DNA from: Lysobacter sp. yr284
GTDB lineage: Bacteria; Pseudomonadota; Gammaproteobacteria; Xanthomonadales; Xanthomonadaceae
DNA: 64,000 nt
Direction of reading: 5' to 3'
Assembly (NCBI RefSeq): GCF_900107375.1
Contig: NZ_FNPT01000001.1
Span: forward strand, 620,001 to 684,000
In this document: positions 1 through 8,419 of the stretch, piece after piece
Position numbering within the stretch: the stretch's first letter is position 1
Layout: the number at the start of each line of letters is the position of its first letter
Notes under the pieces: model-generated
Seen by the model: only the letters and a program-made list of their open reading frames with translations
Told to the model about the DNA's origin: nothing
Database searches by the model: none
Position numbers and translations under genes: made by a program

Positions 1-141
1 GGGCGCACGCCGCTGCGCCTGTTCGATGCGCTGCGCGAACCGCCGAGCCTGCTCCAGCCCGGCGACCGCGTGCGCCTGCGCGCGATCGGCGCCGACGAAT
101 TCCGTTCGCTCGGCGCCCCCGCGCAGGCGACGCCCGCATGA
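1..141 (+). CDS. pxpB: 5-oxoprolinase subunit B, 3' end only (partial)
   Basis: The window opens inside this gene. The last 46 codons, in frame 1, read GRTPLRLFDALREPPSLLQP followed by GDRVRLRAIG, which matches the C-terminal end of the PxpB/KipI family (allophanate hydrolase subunit 1-like). In that family PxpB works with PxpA and PxpC to open 5-oxo-L-proline to L-glutamate at the cost of ATP in the cytoplasm. The stop is TGA at 139-141 and pxpC follows after 76 bp, the usual neighbour. Only the tail is visible, so the assignment rests on this motif and the adjacent pxpC. Confidence 0.8.
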   Translation, partial: GRTPLRLFDALREPPSLLQPGDRVRLRAIGADEFRSLGAPAQATPA

Positions 142-217
142 GCCCGGCGCGGCGCGCATCGCTCGTCCGCGCCCGGCCCGGCCGCGCTGCCGCCGGCGCC
201 TTCGCGAGCGCGCCGCC

Positions 218-1207
218 ATGACCGCCGCGGCGCCGCGCAACGAGTGGATCGAAGTGATCGCGCCGGGCGCGCTGAGCTGCGTGCAGGACCTCGGCCGCAG
301 CGGCTGGCGCCACCTCGGCGTCGGCCGCGGCGGCGCCCTGGACCCGCGCTGCGCGCGCCTGGCCAATGCGCTGGTCGGCAATCCCGCCGAGGCCGCGGTG
401 CTGGAACTGACCCTGCACGGCCCGACCCTGCGCCTGCGCGCGCCGACCCGGCTGGCCCTGCTCGGCGCGCCCTGCGAACTGCGTTTCGACGGCCGCCCGC
501 TGCCCGCGGCGCGGCCGCTGGAACTGCCCGCCGGCACCGTGTCGATCGGCGGCATGCGCGCCGGCGTGCGCGCCTGGCTGGCGGTGGCCGGCGGCTTCGC
601 GGTCGAGGCCGCGCTCGGCAGCCGCGCCACCGACCTGCGCGGCGGCTTCGGCGGCCTGGATGGGCGCGCGCTGCGCGCCGGCGACCGCCTGCCGTTGGGA
701 CCGGGCCGGCCGCCGCAGCGCATCGATGCGCCGCGCGTGCCGGGCTGGTGGATCGATCCGGACGCCGGCCTGGACCCGCACGCGCCGATCCGCTACGTCG
801 CCACCGCCGCGCCTGCGCTGGCCGCGGCCGCGCAGCGCTTCGGCGACAGCGGCTGGCGGGTCGATCCGGCCAGCAACCGGCAAGGCCTGCGCCTGGGCGG
901 CGAGGCGCTGGAAACGCCCGCCGCCGCCGGCGCCGGCGTGTCCGAACCGGTCGCGCCGGGCACCCTGCAGCTGCCCGCCGACGGCCAACCGATCGTGCTG
1001 CTCGCCGACGCCCAGACCGTCGGCGGCTATCCGCGCCTGGGCCGGGTCATCGCCGCCGACCTGCCGCGGCTGGCGCAGGCGCGGCCCAACGCCAAGTTGT
1101 ATTTCCGCGCCTGCGGCGAGGACGAGGCGCGCGACGCGCGCCGGCGCATGCAGGCAGACACCGCGCGGCTGCACTGGGCCATCGTCGACCGCCTGGGCGG
1201 CCGCTGA
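218..1207 (+). CDS. pxpC: 5-oxoprolinase subunit C (biotin-dependent carboxyltransferase family)
   Basis: A 329-residue protein of the PxpC/KipA (allophanate hydrolase subunit 2) family. The N-terminal stretch CVQDLGRSGWRHLGVGRGGA followed by LDP is the family signature, and the length is normal. With PxpA and PxpB it hydrolyses 5-oxoproline to glutamate. I chose ATG 218 because the next in-frame ATG upstream (26) would add Arg/Ala-rich sequence unlike the family and overlap pxpB completely. It follows pxpB by 76 bp, consistent with one transcript. The third subunit gene, pxpA, is not next to it but more than 10 kb downstream (11827), which is unusual. Confidence 0.9.
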   Translation: MTAAAPRNEWIEVIAPGALSCVQDLGRSGWRHLGVGRGGALDPRCARLANALVGNPAEAAVLELTLHGPTLRLRAPTRLALLGAPCELRFDGRPLPAARPLELPAGTVSIGGMRAGVRAWLAVAGGFAVEAALGSRATDLRGGFGGLDGRALRAGDRLPLGPGRPPQRIDAPRVPGWWIDPDAGLDPHAPIRYVATAAPALAAAAQRFGDSGWRVDPASNRQGLRLGGEALETPAAAGAGVSEPVAPGTLQLPADGQPIVLLADAQTVGGYPRLGRVIAADLPRLAQARPNAKLYFRACGEDEARDARRRMQADTARLHWAIVDRLGGR

Positions 1208-1564
1208 CGCCGGCGTCGCGCGCGACGCGGCACTCGACCAAAACCTCGAAAATTCAAAGGCAACCCGGCTCAGGCAACGAGCCGGCGTAGCGTCGGCAGA
1301 TACCGGCAAGCGGCATGAAGATGCATAAAAAACATGCACATCGCGCTAAAAATGCGTGGACAAAAAGCTCCATCGCACACGAATAGTGCCAATCGGCAAT
1401 TGCACGCCTCCCTACATGACGATATGCAATGTCGAGGGCACGTTCTTTCGGAACGTGTGTTATCGACAAGACCACACGATTGGCGTAATCATTTTAAAAA
1501 TTAGACACAGCCTGGCGGCTCGAGCTAATGAAAATCCCATCGTCTCGTCGAAGCTAAACCGGAC
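1208..1564. other. Intergenic region upstream of the sigma factor, relatively AT-rich
   Basis: A 357-bp gap without a convincing gene. It is markedly richer in A and T than its surroundings. It holds a hairpin CCGGCTC/GAGCCGG (1265-1271 with 1279-1285), lacking a T-run, just after pxpC, and another CACGTTC/GAACGTG (1439-1445 with 1451-1457). The region presumably carries the promoter of the sigma/kinase unit, but I cannot fix a clear -35/-10 pair. No strong Shine-Dalgarno sequence precedes the ATG at 1565. Confidence 0.5.
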
Positions 1565-2230
1565 ATGACTGAAGACAGCCCCCCGCCCGAATCGGCGGCC
1601 GCACCCGCCGGGCCGGCAGAGTTCGAGTTTCCGCAGGCCACCCTGGACTCGGTCACCCAGCTCATCGTCGCCGCGCAGGGCGGCCAGCCCGGCGCCTGGG
1701 ACCGGGTCTACGCGCTGCTCTACAACGATCTGCACGAAGCCGCCTCGCTGCAGATCCGCCGGCGCTGGCGGCGCGGCAGCAAGCGCTCGCCGACCTCGCT
1801 GATCAACCGCACCTGGCTGCGCTTGAACCAGGACAAGCTCACTCTCAACAACCGCCAGCACCTGCTCGCGGTGCTGTCGCAGGCGATGCGCTACGCGCTG
1901 CTCGACGAAGTGCGCCGGCTCAAGCGGCTCAAGTACGAGGAAAGCTATCTGGCCGACAAGGCCGATCCGCACTACGAGCCTTCCTACGATCCGGACCTGG
2001 ACCAGTTGCTGTCGATCGATCGCGCCCTGGAAGCGCTCAGCGCGGTCGAGCCGCGCCTGACCCAACTGGTGGAGATGCGTTACTTCGCCGGCATGAGCGA
2101 TATCGAGATCGGCGAAGTGCTGGGCCTGACCGACCGCACCATCCGCCGCGATTGGCGCAAGGCGCGCGCGTTCCTGGCCGCGCACCTGCGCGTCGGCCCC
2201 GGCCTGGACGGCGAGGACGACGCCGCCTGA
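1565..2230 (+). CDS. ECF-type RNA polymerase sigma factor of the kinase-linked group
   Basis: A 221-residue sigma-70 family protein. The middle holds region 2 (WDRVYALLYNDLHEAASLQI, RTWLRLN, QHLLAVLSQAMRYALLDEVR), and the C-terminus holds region 4 with a helix-turn-helix (MSDIEIGEVLGLTDRTIRRD WRKAR). This sequence type matches the ECF subfamily often encoded beside Ser/Thr kinases (ECF43-like; in Xanthomonas citri EcfK with PknS). No anti-sigma factor gene is nearby. The kinase gene starts 43 bp after the stop, so activation by phosphorylation rather than anti-sigma release is the likely scheme. That part is inference from the family. Its target promoters are unknown; no type VI secretion genes are in the window. 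Confidence 0.85.
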   Translation: MTEDSPPPESAAAPAGPAEFEFPQATLDSVTQLIVAAQGGQPGAWDRVYALLYNDLHEAASLQIRRRWRRGSKRSPTSLINRTWLRLNQDKLTLNNRQHLLAVLSQAMRYALLDEVRRLKRLKYEESYLADKADPHYEPSYDPDLDQLLSIDRALEALSAVEPRLTQLVEMRYFAGMSDIEIGEVLGLTDRTIRRDWRKARAFLAAHLRVGPGLDGEDDAA

Positions 2231-2273
2231 GCGCACGCGGCCACCGCCCTGCCCCTCGCGCCGAGCCGCGCGC

Positions 2274-5200
2274 ATGAACGCCAACGCGGCCCGCGCCCTG
2301 CGGTTGTTCGACGAATTCGTCGAGCTGCCCGCCGCCGAACGCGAACGCCGGCTCGCGGCGCTGGCCGCCGCCGAACCGGAACTGCACGCCGCGCTGCGCG
2401 CATTGCTGCAGGCCGATGCCGACGACGACGCCGGCGTGCTCGACCGCTCGCCCGCGCGGATCCTCGCCGACCACCGCGACCGCGCCGCGGCGACGGCATC
2501 GACGCCGGCGCCGCCCGCGGCCGCCGACCTGCGCGTCGGCGCGCGCCTGGGCGCGTGGCGGATCGACCGCGAGATCGGCCGCGGCCGCATGGGCACGGTC
2601 TACCAAGCCCACCGCGACGACGGCGAGTACCAACAGCGGGTCGCGCTCAAGTGCGTGCGCGCGGAACTGGATTCGCCGCAGGCGCTCGCGGCGCTGCGCG
2701 AGGAACGCAACCTGCTCGCGCGCCTGGACCATACCGGCATCGCCGCGCTGGTCGACGGCGGCGTCGACGACGCCGGCCGGCCGTGGTTCGCCCTGCGCTA
2801 CGTCGAAGGCGAGCCGATCGACGCCTGGTGCGACCGCCGCCGCCTCGGCGTCGCCGCGCGCGTGGACCTGCTGCTGCAGGTCTGCGACGCGGTCGCCTAC
2901 GCCCACGCCCAGGGCGTGCTGCACCGCGACCTCAAGCCGTCCAACGTCCTGGTCACCGGCGACGGCCGCGCGCAGTTGCTCGACTTCGGCCTGTCCGCGC
3001 AGATCGGCCCCTTGCGCGAGGCGGCCGCGCAACCGGCCGCGCCGACCCCGCACTACGCCGCGCCGGAAGCGCGGGAGCGCGGCGCGCAGGGGCCGGCCAC
3101 CGACCTGTACGCGCTCGGCGTGCTGACCTATCGCCTGCTCGCCGGGCAGTGGCCGACGCCGCTGCACAGCCTGCGCGAACTGGCGCCGGGCGCGGGCGCG
3201 GATGCGCCGATGACGATGGCGCTATCGCTCGAGGACGCGCCCGACGCCGTCGCCCACGCGCGCGGCGCCGCCAGCGCGGCGGCGCTGGCGCGGCAACTGC
3301 GCGGCGACGTGTCGGCGGTGGCGCTCAAGGCGGTCGCGGTGCGCGCCCAGGACCGCTACGCCAGCGTCGCCGAGTTCGCCGACGAACTGCGGCGCTGGCG
3401 CCAGCGCCGGCCGGTGCGCGCGCTTCCCGGCAGTTGGCTGTCGCGCACGCGCAAGTGGCTGCGGCGCCATCCGGCCGCCGCCGGCCTGGGCGCGGCGCTG
3501 ATCGTGGCCGCGGCCGCCGGCCTGGGCGCGGCGGGATGGCAGCACCGCCAGGCCCAGCGCGAGGCCGAGGCCGGCGAACAGGTCGGCCGGCTGTTCGCCT
3601 CGACCCTGGGCACGGCGACGCTGTCGGGCCTGGGCAGCACCCGGTTTTCCTCGCGCGCGCTGCTCGAGCGCACCGAGCGCGAATTGCGCGCGCTGCCGCT
3701 GGGCGACCAACCCACGCTGAACGCGCACGCGCTGGCGACCTTGGCCCGCAGCTACGCCCAGATCGGCGATTACCGTCGCGGCGAGGACCTGGCCGACCAA
3801 GCGCAGCGCCTGCTCGACCGCGCCGGCATCGTCGACGAGGAAAACCTGATCACCGCCACGCGCCTGTCCCTGCTCAACCGGCGCGGCCGCTACGACGAGG
3901 CGCTGGCGCTGGCGCGGCAACGGCTGCAGGAGCTTTCTTCTCGCGACGACGAAGTCGCGCGCGAGTCGCGGATCGCCGTCGGCGCCGAACTCGCGCGCAC
4001 GCAGTGGGCGCGAGGCGAGACCCTGGCCGCGCTGACCGGCGCCGACGACCTGCTGGCCCGCGCCGAGGCGCTGCCGCGCGGCCACGACGAGCTGATCGCG
4101 CAAGTCTTGATCCTGCGCTCGGACTTCCTGCGCGGCCTGAGCCGCTACAAGGCGGCCGAAGACGACGCCCAGCGCGCGCTGGAACTGGCGCGGCCGCTCA
4201 ATCCGGTGCTGGAGGACGATGCGCTGGAACGGCTGGTGGACTCGCAGCGGGCGCGGCTGAGCCCGCAGTACCCGGCCAACGCCGAACTGCTGCTGGAGCG
4301 GCGCCGGCGCTCGTTGGGAGCCACGCACCCCAAATCCGCGCAGGCCGAGGTCTATGTCGGGCTCAACCGTTATCCGAACCTGCCGCGCGCCGACGCGGCG
4401 CGGACCCTGGCCCGCCTGGAGTCGGCGTACGGCCGCGACAGCGCGGTCTATGCGCTGGCGCTGTCGCGCATGGCCTTCGCCCTGGTCGATACCGACGAGG
4501 CGGAGGTGCCCCTGCAGCGCGAAGCGGTGGCCATCCTCGCGCGCGACCGTTCCAACCAGGAAATGCTGTTCATCGCGCAACTGAGTCTGGCCCAGGCGCT
4601 GATCGGACGAAAGATGCAAGGACCGCCGCCGAACGAGCGCGAAGGCGTGGCGCTGCTGCGCCGGCTCATCGCCGCGCGCCACCGCGCGGGCCTGCAAGCG
4701 CCGCGCGAGCAGTACGTGCTGATCAACTACCTGGCCCGCTACGGCAGCGACGCGCAGCTGGCGCTGGCGCGCGCGACCCTGGACCAGGCGCTGCGCTCGG
4801 CGCCGCAGCTGTATTCGCCCGCGGACGCGGAATGGACCAGCCTGCGCATGCTCGACAACCTGGTGCGCTACCGGCAGGGACAGCGCGCCGAAGCCGACGC
4901 GGGTTTCGAGCGCCTGCTGCGCGAGACGCCGCCCGACGGCCTCGGGCTGTCGCAGTCGCGCATCGACATGTGCCGCATCGTCGCACTGCTGTACCGCGGC
5001 CGCTATGCCTTCGAAACCTGCCGCACGCCGCAGGCGATCTCGCTGCTGCGCCAGGCCGAAGCGCTCGCCCAGGCGCGCATGTCGCCGCGCGACCGGACCC
5101 AAGCGGACGCGGTCGAGGCGCTCAGCAACGCGTTGGCCGGCCGCCAGGGCTCCCGGCTGCCCTTCATGGTTCGCGACGATGGACACGGCGCGCTGCTCGC

Positions 5201-5279
5201 CTGCCGGCCGCAGGACCGGCGAGCCCGCAGCGCCGCCCCGCACCGCGGGGAAGACCCGCGCGCCGGCGACACGCCATGA
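2274..5279 (+). CDS. Membrane Ser/Thr protein kinase with C-terminal TPR-like region (copy 1)
   Basis: A 1001-residue Hanks-type kinase. Residues 1-85 are a helical lead-in with an LFDEFVELPAAERERRLAAL motif. The kinase domain spans roughly residues 93-395: glycine loop GRGRMGTVY (102-110), lysine VALK (K126), catalytic HRDLKPSN (217-224), DFG (237-239). A hydrophobic segment near residues 400-421 (AALIVAAAAGLGAA) should cross the inner membrane. The remaining roughly 570 residues are Ala/Leu/Arg-rich helical repeats (TPR-like), probably periplasmic. The glycine loop has Arg where the second copy and most relatives have Gly (GRGGMG). It lies 43 bp after the sigma gene and overlaps the second kinase by 4 bp (ATGA), so translation is probably coupled. 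Confidence 0.85.
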   Translation: MNANAARALRLFDEFVELPAAERERRLAALAAAEPELHAALRALLQADADDDAGVLDRSPARILADHRDRAAATASTPAPPAAADLRVGARLGAWRIDREIGRGRMGTVYQAHRDDGEYQQRVALKCVRAELDSPQALAALREERNLLARLDHTGIAALVDGGVDDAGRPWFALRYVEGEPIDAWCDRRRLGVAARVDLLLQVCDAVAYAHAQGVLHRDLKPSNVLVTGDGRAQLLDFGLSAQIGPLREAAAQPAAPTPHYAAPEARERGAQGPATDLYALGVLTYRLLAGQWPTPLHSLRELAPGAGADAPMTMALSLEDAPDAVAHARGAASAAALARQLRGDVSAVALKAVAVRAQDRYASVAEFADELRRWRQRRPVRALPGSWLSRTRKWLRRHPAAAGLGAALIVAAAAGLGAAGWQHRQAQREAEAGEQVGRLFASTLGTATLSGLGSTRFSSRALLERTERELRALPLGDQPTLNAHALATLARSYAQIGDYRRGEDLADQAQRLLDRAGIVDEENLITATRLSLLNRRGRYDEALALARQRLQELSSRDDEVARESRIAVGAELARTQWARGETLAALTGADDLLARAEALPRGHDELIAQVLILRSDFLRGLSRYKAAEDDAQRALELARPLNPVLEDDALERLVDSQRARLSPQYPANAELLLERRRRSLGATHPKSAQAEVYVGLNRYPNLPRADAARTLARLESAYGRDSAVYALALSRMAFALVDTDEAEVPLQREAVAILARDRSNQEMLFIAQLSLAQALIGRKMQGPPPNEREGVALLRRLIAARHRAGLQAPREQYVLINYLARYGSDAQLALARATLDQALRSAPQLYSPADAEWTSLRMLDNLVRYRQGQRAEADAGFERLLRETPPDGLGLSQSRIDMCRIVALLYRGRYAFETCRTPQAISLLRQAEALAQARMSPRDRTQADAVEALSNALAGRQGSRLPFMVRDDGHGALLACRPQDRRARSAAPHRGEDPRAGDTP

Positions 5280-8275
5280 GCGAGGCGTTCGCCCGCGCGC
5301 TGGCGTTGTTCGACGACTACGTCGAGCTGCCCCGGCCCGAACGCGAGCGCCGGCTGGCCGCGCTCGCCGCCGGCGATCCGCCGCTGCACGCCGCCCTGCG
5401 CGCGCTGCTGGAGAGCGACGACGAGGACGCCGGCGTGCTCGACCGCTCGCCGGCGCAGATCGTGGCCGAGCGGCAACCGCGCCCCGCGCCCGGCCCGGCC
5501 GCCGATGCCGACGCCGATGCGCACGACGAGGACGACGGCGCCGACCGCCGCGTCGGCGGCCTGCTCGGCGCGTGGCGGATCGACCGCATCCTCGGCCGCG
5601 GCGGCATGGGCACGGTCTACGAGGCGCACCGCGACGACGGCCAGTTCCAGCAGCGCGTCGCGATCAAATGCATCCGCAGCGGGCTGGAATCGCCGGAGTT
5701 GGCCGCCGCGTTCCGCGAGGAGCGCAACCTGCTCGCGCGCCTGGACCATCCCGGCATCGCCGGCGTGGTCGACGGCGGCATCGATGCCGACGGCCGGCCG
5801 TGGTTCGCGCTGCGCCGGGTCGAGGGCGAACCGATCGACGCCTGGTGCGACCGCCGCCGGCTCGACCCGGGCGCGCGCGTCGACCTGCTGCTGCAGGCCT
5901 GCGACGCGCTCGCCTACGCGCACGCGCAGGGCGTCCTGCACCGCGACATCAAGCCGTCCAACCTGCTGGTGACCGACGACGGCCGCGTGCAGTTGCTCGA
6001 CTTCGGCATCTCCACCCGCTTCAACGGCCTGGCCGGCGGCGAGGCCGGCGCGCACCTGGCGATCACCCCCGACTACGCCGCGCCGGAAGCGCGCCAGCAC
6101 GGCACCCAGGGCCCGGCCACCGACCTGTACATGCTCGGCGTGCTCAGTTACCGGCTGCTGTGCGGGCAATGGCCGACCCGGCTGCACAGCCTGCGCGAAC
6201 TGGTGCCGATCGCCGCGGCCGGCGAGCCCGAGCCGATGGACCGGCTGGTCGGCGACGACGACGCGCTCGCGCGCCAGCGCGGCTTCGACACGCCCGACGC
6301 GCTGCGCCGCGCGCTCGCCGGCGACCTCGCCGCGGTCGCGCTCAAGGCGGTGGCGAAACGGCCGCAGGACCGCTACCCGAGCATCGCCGAGTTCGCCCGC
6401 GACCTGCACGCCTGGCGCAGCCATCGCCCGGTCGGCGTGCGCCGCGGCGGCTGGCGCGAGCGCGCGCGCAAATGGCGCCGGCGCAACCCCGCCGCCGGCG
6501 CGATGTTCGCCGCGCTGGCGCTGGTGGTGGCGGCCGGCGCCGGCGCGATCGCCTGGCAGCACCAGCGCGCCCAGCGCGAAGCGCGCGCCAGCCAGAGCGT
6601 CGCCCGCCTGTTCGCCGCGACCCTGGGCAGCGCCACCCAATCGGGCCTGGGCAGCGCGCCGTTCTCCTCGCGCGCGCTGCTGGAACGCACCGAGCGCGAA
6701 CTGCGCGCGATGCCGCTGGCCGAGCAGCCCGGCCTGCGCGCGCGCAGCCTGGCGACGCTGGCGCGCAGCTACGCCGTGCTCGGCGACTACCGCCGCGCCG
6801 AGGCGCTGGCCGAAGAGGCCCAGCGCGCGCTCGGCGCGCAGGCCGACCGCGACGGCTTCGTCGCCGTGACCCGGCTGTCCCTGCTCAACACCCAGGCGCG
6901 CTACGCCGATGCGATGCGGCTGGCGCGCGAACGGCTGGAACAACTGGACGGGCGCGACGACGAACTCGCGCGCACCTCGCAGGTGACCGTCGGCGCCGAA
7001 CTGGCGCGCGCGCAGTGGTACCTGGCGCGGCCGCGCGATGCCCTGGCCACCGCCGACGGCCTGGTCGCGCAGGCCCGCGCGCTCGGCCGCGGCCATGAGG
7101 AACTGCTGGCGCAGGCGCTGATCCTGCGCGCCGGCCTGGGCTATCGCCTGAACCGCGCGGCGCCGGCCGAGGCCGATGCGCGCGAGGCCATCGCCCTGGC
7201 CCGGCCGATCAATCCGGTGCTGGCCGACGACGCCCTGGAAATGCTGATGCGCGCGGTCCAGCTGCAGCCCAACCTCAAGGCCCGCGATCTGGCCCACGAA
7301 CTGGTCCGGCGCCGCACCGCCACGCTCGGCCCCGCGCATCCCAAGACCGCCTACGCGCAGGTGCGGCTGAGCATCTTTCCCGATTCGGGCCTGTCGCGGC
7401 AGGACGTGGCCGCCGCGCTCGCCGCGATCCGCCAGGCCTACGGCGAGGACAACCCGCAATACGCCGTCGCCGTCGCGAACGGCTACTGGGCCATCGCCGA
7501 CAGCCGCGGCGAACAGATCGCCCTGTTGCGCCGGGCCATCCGCGTGCTCGACCGCCACCTGCCCGATGGCAGCGAGTGGCGCATGGCCGCCCGCTACAAT
7601 CTCGCCCTGCTGCTGTTGTACGAGGATCCGGCGCCGACGCCGGAGCAAGTCGCGCAGGGCCTGGATGCGCTGCGCGAGGCCATCGCCGCCGAACACAGGG
7701 GCGGCCTGCCGGCCAACAGCGACGAACTGCTGCTGGCGAACTACCTGATCGACCGCGGCGGCCCGGCGCAGCTGCCCGAGGCCGCGCAGGTGCTGGCCAG
7801 CCTGCGCGCGGAAACCGTCGCCCTGTTCGGCGCCGACAACTACCGCCTGCAGGACATCGACTATTACCAGGCCAAATTGCAGTTCCGCCAGGGCCGGCGC
7901 GCGCAGGCCGACGCCGCGTTCGCGCGCCTGCTCGCCGCCGACCGCGCCTTCCTCGACAGCGGCGGCACCGGCCAGGGCGCGCTGGTCGACTTCCAGACCC
8001 GCAGCCTCTACCTGACCCGCTCCCTGCTCTACCGCGGCCTGTACGCGCTGCAGACCTGCCGCCGCCGGCAGGCCGAAGACTTCATGCAGCAGGCGGTGCG
8101 GCTGAGCTCGACCGCGCCGCTGATCGACGCGCAAGAGCGCGCGGTGGTGCGCGCCTACCTCGACGGCGCGCGCCGCGGCGAATTCGCGCAGGCCGGCCGC
8201 GACCTGCTCGTCGCCGGCGAGCGCGAAGCGCTCGACCAGGCCGCGCGCCGCTGCGGCCGCCCGCCGCCGCCGTGA
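5276..8275 (+). CDS. Membrane Ser/Thr protein kinase with C-terminal TPR-like region (copy 2)
   Basis: A 999-residue paralogue of the kinase before it, with the same architecture: N-terminal module LFDDYVELPRPERERRLAAL, glycine loop GRGGMGTVY (107-115), lysine VAIK (K131), HRDIKPSN (222-229), DFG (242-244), a membrane segment after the kinase domain (MFAALALVVAAGAGAIAW), then a long helical-repeat region. ATG 5276 overlaps the previous stop by 4 bp. The two proteins align along most of their length (for example FSSRALLERTERELRA is in both), so they arose by tandem duplication. All catalytic residues are present in this copy, so it should be active. Substrate and signal are not evident; the upstream sigma factor is the obvious candidate substrate (inference). 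Confidence 0.85.
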   Translation: MSEAFARALALFDDYVELPRPERERRLAALAAGDPPLHAALRALLESDDEDAGVLDRSPAQIVAERQPRPAPGPAADADADAHDEDDGADRRVGGLLGAWRIDRILGRGGMGTVYEAHRDDGQFQQRVAIKCIRSGLESPELAAAFREERNLLARLDHPGIAGVVDGGIDADGRPWFALRRVEGEPIDAWCDRRRLDPGARVDLLLQACDALAYAHAQGVLHRDIKPSNLLVTDDGRVQLLDFGISTRFNGLAGGEAGAHLAITPDYAAPEARQHGTQGPATDLYMLGVLSYRLLCGQWPTRLHSLRELVPIAAAGEPEPMDRLVGDDDALARQRGFDTPDALRRALAGDLAAVALKAVAKRPQDRYPSIAEFARDLHAWRSHRPVGVRRGGWRERARKWRRRNPAAGAMFAALALVVAAGAGAIAWQHQRAQREARASQSVARLFAATLGSATQSGLGSAPFSSRALLERTERELRAMPLAEQPGLRARSLATLARSYAVLGDYRRAEALAEEAQRALGAQADRDGFVAVTRLSLLNTQARYADAMRLARERLEQLDGRDDELARTSQVTVGAELARAQWYLARPRDALATADGLVAQARALGRGHEELLAQALILRAGLGYRLNRAAPAEADAREAIALARPINPVLADDALEMLMRAVQLQPNLKARDLAHELVRRRTATLGPAHPKTAYAQVRLSIFPDSGLSRQDVAAALAAIRQAYGEDNPQYAVAVANGYWAIADSRGEQIALLRRAIRVLDRHLPDGSEWRMAARYNLALLLLYEDPAPTPEQVAQGLDALREAIAAEHRGGLPANSDELLLANYLIDRGGPAQLPEAAQVLASLRAETVALFGADNYRLQDIDYYQAKLQFRQGRRAQADAAFARLLAADRAFLDSGGTGQGALVDFQTRSLYLTRSLLYRGLYALQTCRRRQAEDFMQQAVRLSSTAPLIDAQERAVVRAYLDGARRGEFAQAGRDLLVAGEREALDQAARRCGRPPPP

Positions 8276-8419
8276 CCGCGCCGGCGCCTGCCCCGCACAT
8301 GTCGAAAGTCACTGTGCAAGCGCCGCGCAAGCGCACAGGATGGTCCGCCGTAGCGCCGCGCAAACCGGCGCGCCGGGCGTGCCCGCCGCGTCCGCCCTGG
8401 CCCTCCGGAGACCCCCGCA

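Noticed and set aside
1254-1568. Small reading frames on both strands before the sigma factor gene
   Set aside because: They overlap each other, lack ribosome sites and have codon use unlike the neighbouring genes; the region looks regulatory.
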